Positions 30,337 to 33,642 of a DNA stretch of 33,642 nucleotides are shown in pieces. The stretch comes from a virus, in the IMG/VR virus record IMGVR_UViG_3300032116_000769, positions 1-33,642 of that record; one strand, 5' to 3'. Made by a program: the position numbers and the translations under genes. Under the pieces are notes generated by a model. The model was given only the letters and a program-made list of their open reading frames with translations, was not told the DNA's origin and ran no database searches. Within the stretch, counting starts at the first letter, position 1. Every line of letters starts with the position of its first letter.

Positions 30337-31557
30337 TTAGTAGAGTTTTTCGGTATTGATTAGGACATAGTTTAGGGCAGTTGTTCCAGAGGCTTGTGGC
30401 ACGACAGGGATGCCAGCAAGTTCGATCTCAACAGGGCCACCCTTTGGATCAGCATCAGGGAACGCGGTCAAGAATGCGATCTTGGAGCCAGTAACTGTGA
30501 GAGTGTTGCTGGCGTTGTTGTTTTCCCTGAATACCAAGTTAACTGAACCAGTTGGAGCAACTGTTGCGATTGCTGTTCCAGCAGCGCCTCCGGTTACAGT
30601 TTTGCGGAATTCGGCTAAGTCATCAGGAATGATGGTTAGTTTGATGGAATGTTCTTGGACACCCTCATAAACATCATCAGCCTCAACAGTTGCTGATGGG
30701 TTGATCGCAGTGATGTTGTTTTTGATTGTTAGTTCTCCACCGACAACCCTGGCATTTACCAAAGTTGAGCCGATCACATCGAGCTGGAATGTTCCACCAA
30801 GAGGAACAAGGAAACTCTCGGATGCTGTTTCATCAGCCCATTGGATAACAGTTCCAGCAGCACCAGCCTGGGCGACACCATTGGCGTTTGTGACCGCGAA
30901 TGTTGTTGATGTTGGAGCAGGTGATGCCAGAACAGTGAAGACACCAGAGTTTGCGAGGTTAGTTGTTCCGGTGATGGTTACAGTGTCACCAGCAGCCAAA
31001 GTTTGTGAGCTTGTTGTATAAGTTGCGGTTCCTGATGAGAATGCGATTGAGGAAACTGTGAATGATGTTGCCGGTGCGAATGCGGCCGGATAAGAGAATA
31101 CAGTTCCAGCAGCCTTGACCGATAAATTGACCGGGTTACTTCCATCCCATTTGAGAGAGAGCTCGTCGATCTTACAATCACGAATTGCCTCGTTGGTGGA
31201 TGCTAGTCCCTTAGTGAAGATTGAGAGATAAGGAAGATCACCGGTCGAATAGGTATGAGTATAGGGTCCAGGAGCCGAACCGGTAACAGTGTCGGTTCCA
31301 AGTGCGCCTAAGAGCCAAAGCCCCAAAGTGCGAGTGTAGGAGGGAGAATTGATCGCAACACCATTGGCAGCAGTGTGACGGACAACATTGTATTGAGCAC
31401 GACGGCCAGCTGTAACTTCCAGAGGATCTTGTGAGATCTCAACGGACACAGGAGTGCCACCGGTCAAGCCGTGAGCATACTTTGGAGCAGTTGCCAAAGT
31501 TCCCTTGGCTCCTTGCTTTGCGACACCGGTGACGGCAGTGATTTTTTGGATTGGCAT
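30337..31557 (-). CDS. Major tail protein with inserted Ig-like domain
   Basis: The 406-residue tail-tube subunit begins MPIQKITAVTGVAKQGAKGT and has AIRDCKIDELSLKWDGSNPV and YEGVQEHSIKLTIIPDDLAE, typical of tube proteins with a single beta-sandwich. A domain of about 90 residues (roughly 155-245) interrupts it: TVSSIAFSSGTATYTTSSQT, LAAGDTVTITGTTNLANSG and STTFAVTNANGV. This is an Ig-like surface domain that may decorate the tail and bind weakly to host surfaces. The start follows GGAGGCC. Confidence 0.88.
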   Translation of the reverse strand: MPIQKITAVTGVAKQGAKGTLATAPKYAHGLTGGTPVSVEISQDPLEVTAGRRAQYNVVRHTAANGVAINSPSYTRTLGLWLLGALGTDTVTGSAPGPYTHTYSTGDLPYLSIFTKGLASTNEAIRDCKIDELSLKWDGSNPVNLSVKAAGTVFSYPAAFAPATSFTVSSIAFSSGTATYTTSSQTLAAGDTVTITGTTNLANSGVFTVLASPAPTSTTFAVTNANGVAQAGAAGTVIQWADETASESFLVPLGGTFQLDVIGSTLVNARVVGGELTIKNNITAINPSATVEADDVYEGVQEHSIKLTIIPDDLAEFRKTVTGGAAGTAIATVAPTGSVNLVFRENNNASNTLTVTGSKIAFLTAFPDADPKGGPVEIELAGIPVVPQASGTTALNYVLINTEKLY

Positions 31558-31560
31558 GGT

Positions 31561-31788
31561 TTAGGCCTCCGAGGTTGATGGGATGGTTGGGTTCTCGGAC
31601 ACCGGAGCAGGAGCCGAAGTTTTCTTGGAGCTTGACTTGGATGTGATAGTCGCAAGTCCTTGGTTTAGGAGGAGATCAGCAATTGGATCAAGAACATCGT
31701 GATCGCCAGGTTCGAGTGATACAGATTGATCGACACCATCCAAAGTGATCGAAACTTGGATGCCATCAGTGGTTGTTATCTTTGCCAT
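31561..31788 (-). CDS. Small hypothetical protein before the major tail gene
   Basis: A 75-residue product: MAKITTTDGIQVSITLDGVD, then LEPGDHDVLDPIADLLLNQG and a Ser/Pro-rich end (PVSENPTIPSTSEA). In shape (short beta part, 'G..V' motif, disordered tail) it resembles the 64-residue protein encoded at 33211-33405. The ATG is exactly 25 nt after a GTGACAC motif start and has GGAAG upstream. Confidence 0.65.
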   Translation of the reverse strand: MAKITTTDGIQVSITLDGVDQSVSLEPGDHDVLDPIADLLLNQGLATITSKSSSKKTSAPAPVSENPTIPSTSEA

Positions 31789-31813
31789 GGTTTTATCTTC
31801 CGATAGGTGTCAC
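31789..31813 (-). promoter_or_regulatory. Late-gene GTGACAC motif, site 6
   Basis: GTGACAC (31807-31813) contains the TGA stop codon of the tail-terminator gene and precedes by exactly 25 nt the start codon at 31788. A15 and T19 of the shared pattern are conserved. It sits before the major tail protein unit. Confidence 0.6.
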
Positions 31814-32256
31814 GCCAGGAATGCCTGGCATTGGATTGAGAGTTTTAGGACACCCTCGCGGGCGTGTCCTTGTGGATCGGCGAATGCCCCTTCATAAGAG
31901 CCTCCGACAATTTCCGCGATCAGAACGACCCCTCCCAAGAATGGAGCAGAGCCGATGATGTTGGCGATCTCGGCGGCAGCCGTTTTGATTTCATCCCTGA
32001 TCTCTTTGGCATCAGCGCCGGTTTTTTTGTCGTAGATGTAGATAGAGAGTTGGAATGTTTCGTTGCGGGTAACGACCCCAGTGGATGCCAAAGATTGTTC
32101 CCAATTTCCGACCTCCTCATCAACCCAGATGTGTTGTTCTTGTGGCCGGCCAGCAGGAATGCCAAAGTCTATTTGCCAAGCCGAGAGATTAGTTGAGGCT
32201 TGGAGAGCTGTGACCAGAGCATCCTGGGCATCGAATGAAGCGGTTTGGAATGCCAT
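31810..32256 (-). CDS. Tail terminator-like protein
   Basis: The 148-residue product has a short N-terminal helix (DAQDALVTALQASTNLSAWQ), then QEQHIWVDEEVGNWEQSLAS and the beta strand RNETFQLSIYIYDKK, with an acidic helix and a strand-rich end (EGVLKLSIQCQAFLA). Size, layout and place between connector and major tail genes fit the tail terminator (gpU-like). No strong catalytic motif is expected. Alternative: head-tail joining protein. Confidence 0.7.
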   Translation of the reverse strand: MAFQTASFDAQDALVTALQASTNLSAWQIDFGIPAGRPQEQHIWVDEEVGNWEQSLASTGVVTRNETFQLSIYIYDKKTGADAKEIRDEIKTAAAEIANIIGSAPFLGGVVLIAEIVGGSYEGAFADPQGHAREGVLKLSIQCQAFLA

Positions 32257-32259
32257 GAT

Positions 32260-33186
32260 TTATCCGATGCCATAACCCTTCCGACCGAATTGATCGATCG
32301 CAGCATCGACATCAGGGATGCCTGTAATACCATCCCGACCGGCAATTGTAAGCCGGAAGAGTTGATCGCCGATTGATGTGGCAGTTGCTCTTCCAGGGAG
32401 ATCGGATTTGATGAGGTATTCCCTAGCTAGGATCAAGCCGGCGCGAATGATTGCCCCAGGAGGACGATCATAGCCGTGAGAATAGTGAAGAGAGATGTTC
32501 CTTTTGCCCCATGGCCAAGCCGGGAAGTCGTTATTTGCCGATCGGTGAAGAATGTTGTCATCGATTTCAACATCATCGATTTCCGTTTGAGTTAGAGCAG
32601 TTCCATTGATGCTGGCCGAATAGAGGGATCGGATTTCAAAGTCTGGGCAGATGAGATCACGATAGTCGTTTCCATAGAGGAGTGGATGATAGCCCCTGTT
32701 CAGATCGGGAGCAGTTCCATTGAGTGTTGTTCTCCGACCACGTGGCACGAATGCCACCGAGGCAGCCCTTGGCCCTTCAATTACATCTTCAACCCAGTTC
32801 CTGACTTGTTGGAGAGCAGTTGTTGGGTATTTGACGAGATCAAGGAATGCCCTATCCATAGTCCGAAGATCAGAGATCTCAAAGAGATAACCTCCGACCA
32901 ATTCGATGGTGTCTGTCCAGCTTACAGATTGGCCTCCTGGTTGAGTGACCGCTGTGTAGATAACCGAATAAGTGTCGAGTTTAGGCAGAGAGGCATAAGG
33001 GATCGAAGCTTGGACATGACCAGATTGGTTGGTTGGTGTAGCTGTATAAACCAAAGAGCCAGCCCCATTATAGACGAGGCAAGTGACCGGTGTTGTGACG
33101 TTGGTGTGTGTTCCAGTGTCGTCTGTGTAAATTCCTGTTATGGCATAGGAGCCGGTTGTTAGTTGTTTGATGCGATAAGTTGCCAT
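32260..33186 (-). CDS. Head-tail connector protein with N-terminal Ig-like domain
   Basis: The 308-residue product has an N-terminal beta-rich region (1 to about 95, ITGIYTDDTGTHTNVTTPVT), then a helical adaptor-like part: DRAFLDLVKYPTTALQQVRN, WVEDVIEG, PWGKRNISLHYSHGYDRPPG and AIIRAGLILAREYLIKSDLP. The second half matches gp6/gp15-like connectors that seal the portal. The leading Ig-like domain is additional and could decorate the neck. The start at 33186 has AGGAGAGG upstream at rather long spacing. Confidence 0.75.
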   Translation of the reverse strand: MATYRIKQLTTGSYAITGIYTDDTGTHTNVTTPVTCLVYNGAGSLVYTATPTNQSGHVQASIPYASLPKLDTYSVIYTAVTQPGGQSVSWTDTIELVGGYLFEISDLRTMDRAFLDLVKYPTTALQQVRNWVEDVIEGPRAASVAFVPRGRRTTLNGTAPDLNRGYHPLLYGNDYRDLICPDFEIRSLYSASINGTALTQTEIDDVEIDDNILHRSANNDFPAWPWGKRNISLHYSHGYDRPPGAIIRAGLILAREYLIKSDLPGRATATSIGDQLFRLTIAGRDGITGIPDVDAAIDQFGRKGYGIG

Positions 33187-33210
33187 CAGATTGGATGAAC
33201 CTCTCCTGGG

Positions 33211-33405
33211 TTATTTGGTGGCCGTTTCGCCTTTGGATTTAGTTGCTCTCTCGGCAGTAGCTGGAACAGCAACCCCAGCCCCGATGAAGTAAGCGGCAAC
33301 ATCTTCGGGAACCGATGCTGTTGTTCCTGCCTGGTATTCGTAGGATTGAGGTCCATCAGCTGTGGCGATCTGGTAGTTGCCATAAGAGTTAAACGTGATC
33401 TTCAT
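33211..33405 (-). CDS. Small protein at the head of the connector/tail operon
   Basis: A 64-residue product starting MKITFNSYGNYQIATADGPQ, with SVPEDVAAYFIGAGVAVPAT and a Lys/Thr-rich end. Similar small proteins (short beta part and charged tail) often follow the capsid gene in actinophages, but the role is not known. The ribosome site GAGGAG is 6-7 nt from the ATG. It follows the capsid hairpin and a GTGACAC element. Confidence 0.65.
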   Translation of the reverse strand: MKITFNSYGNYQIATADGPQSYEYQAGTTASVPEDVAAYFIGAGVAVPATAERATKSKGETATK

Positions 33406-33642
33406 TCGGATCTCCTCGATTTTTTGTTGTTCTTATCTTCGCAGTGGTGTCACGAACGGATCAAGTTGATACCAGCCAGGAAACCGAATGCCCTCCGATT
33501 TTGTCGGAGGGCATCAGGTTTTGATTTGTTTTTAAGCGTTGTTGCTCTTCAACAGAACGACCGCATCCTTGTTCCAAGGAGTTCCACCTAGACGAGCCAA
33601 GCCGTAGAAACGGACATTCGGCGCGGCAGTGTAAGGATCTCT
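33404..33642. repeat. Terminal direct repeat, copy 2
   Basis: This copy matches 1-239 except for T at 33531. It includes a second copy of the GTGACAC element (33447-33453) and of the hairpin (33488-33514). Confidence 0.93.
33532..33642 (-). CDS. Major capsid protein, 3' fragment (contig overlap)
   Basis: This is the last 36 codons and stop of the capsid gene, identical to 129-239. It is cut by the contig end and is not a separate gene. Confidence 0.9.
   Translation of the reverse strand, partial: RDPYTAAPNVRFYGLARLGGTPWNKDAVVLLKSNNA

Noticed and set aside
1-33642. SP6/T7-type promoters recognised by a phage RNA polymerase
   Set aside because: The heptamer is shared with the SP6 promoter, but the flanking bases are not conserved as in that class and no single-subunit polymerase gene is present.
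1-33642. CRISPR array or insertion sequence
   Set aside because: I saw no regularly spaced repeats with unique spacers, no transposase and no terminal inverted repeats.

Overview
The window is one complete tailed-bacteriophage genome of about 33.4 kb. The first 239 bases recur at the end with a single mismatch, so the unit is 33,403 bp and is circular or circularly permuted. All credible genes lie on the minus strand, so the map is read from high to low coordinates. The host is most likely an actinobacterium of moderate GC. The evidence is a WhiB-family iron-sulphur regulator, a DUF5047-like tail protein and several small zinc-binding and membrane proteins of actinophage type. The capsid genes are HK97-type, and a long tape measure with flexible-tail genes suggests a siphovirus.

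Layout in transcription order, crossing the circular junction: a terminase-entry operon (8386 to 4056) carries a zinc protein, two tandem ParB-like proteins, a C5 cytosine DNA methyltransferase and both terminase subunits. The head genes follow (portal, prohead protease, major capsid protein, 3998 to 129), ending at a strong hairpin. Connector and tail genes run from 33405 to 22954: head-tail connector, tail terminator, major tail protein, frameshifted tail chaperone, gp10-like protein, tape measure and tail-tip proteins. The lysis cassette (22926 to 21785) holds an M23 endopeptidase, a holin and a membrane/coiled-coil protein.

A 289-bp non-coding, hairpin-rich divider (21496-21784) separates the lysis genes from the replication and recombination operon (21495 to 16712). 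That operon encodes an initiator-like winged-helix protein with candidate origin sequences inside its gene, HTH and HNH proteins, RusA, a YqaJ-type exonuclease and a RecT/Bet annealase. A third block (16515 to 8575) holds small unknown genes, SSB, a metallophosphoesterase, WhiB, a full-length S-adenosylmethionine synthetase (MetK), an NlpC/P60 hydrolase, a cluster of zinc-ribbon micro-proteins and an HNH endonuclease.

I found no integrase, no recognisable repressor, no DNA or RNA polymerase, no tRNA and no CRISPR array. Replication therefore probably uses host polymerase recruited by the initiator and recombination genes. MetK makes the methyl donor that the phage methyltransferase consumes.

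The most unusual regulatory signal is a conserved heptamer, GTGACAC on the minus strand, in six short gaps in front of structural, lysis and packaging genes. In four of them an ATG begins exactly 25 nt after the motif starts. None lies in front of replication genes. It looks like a late-gene control element.
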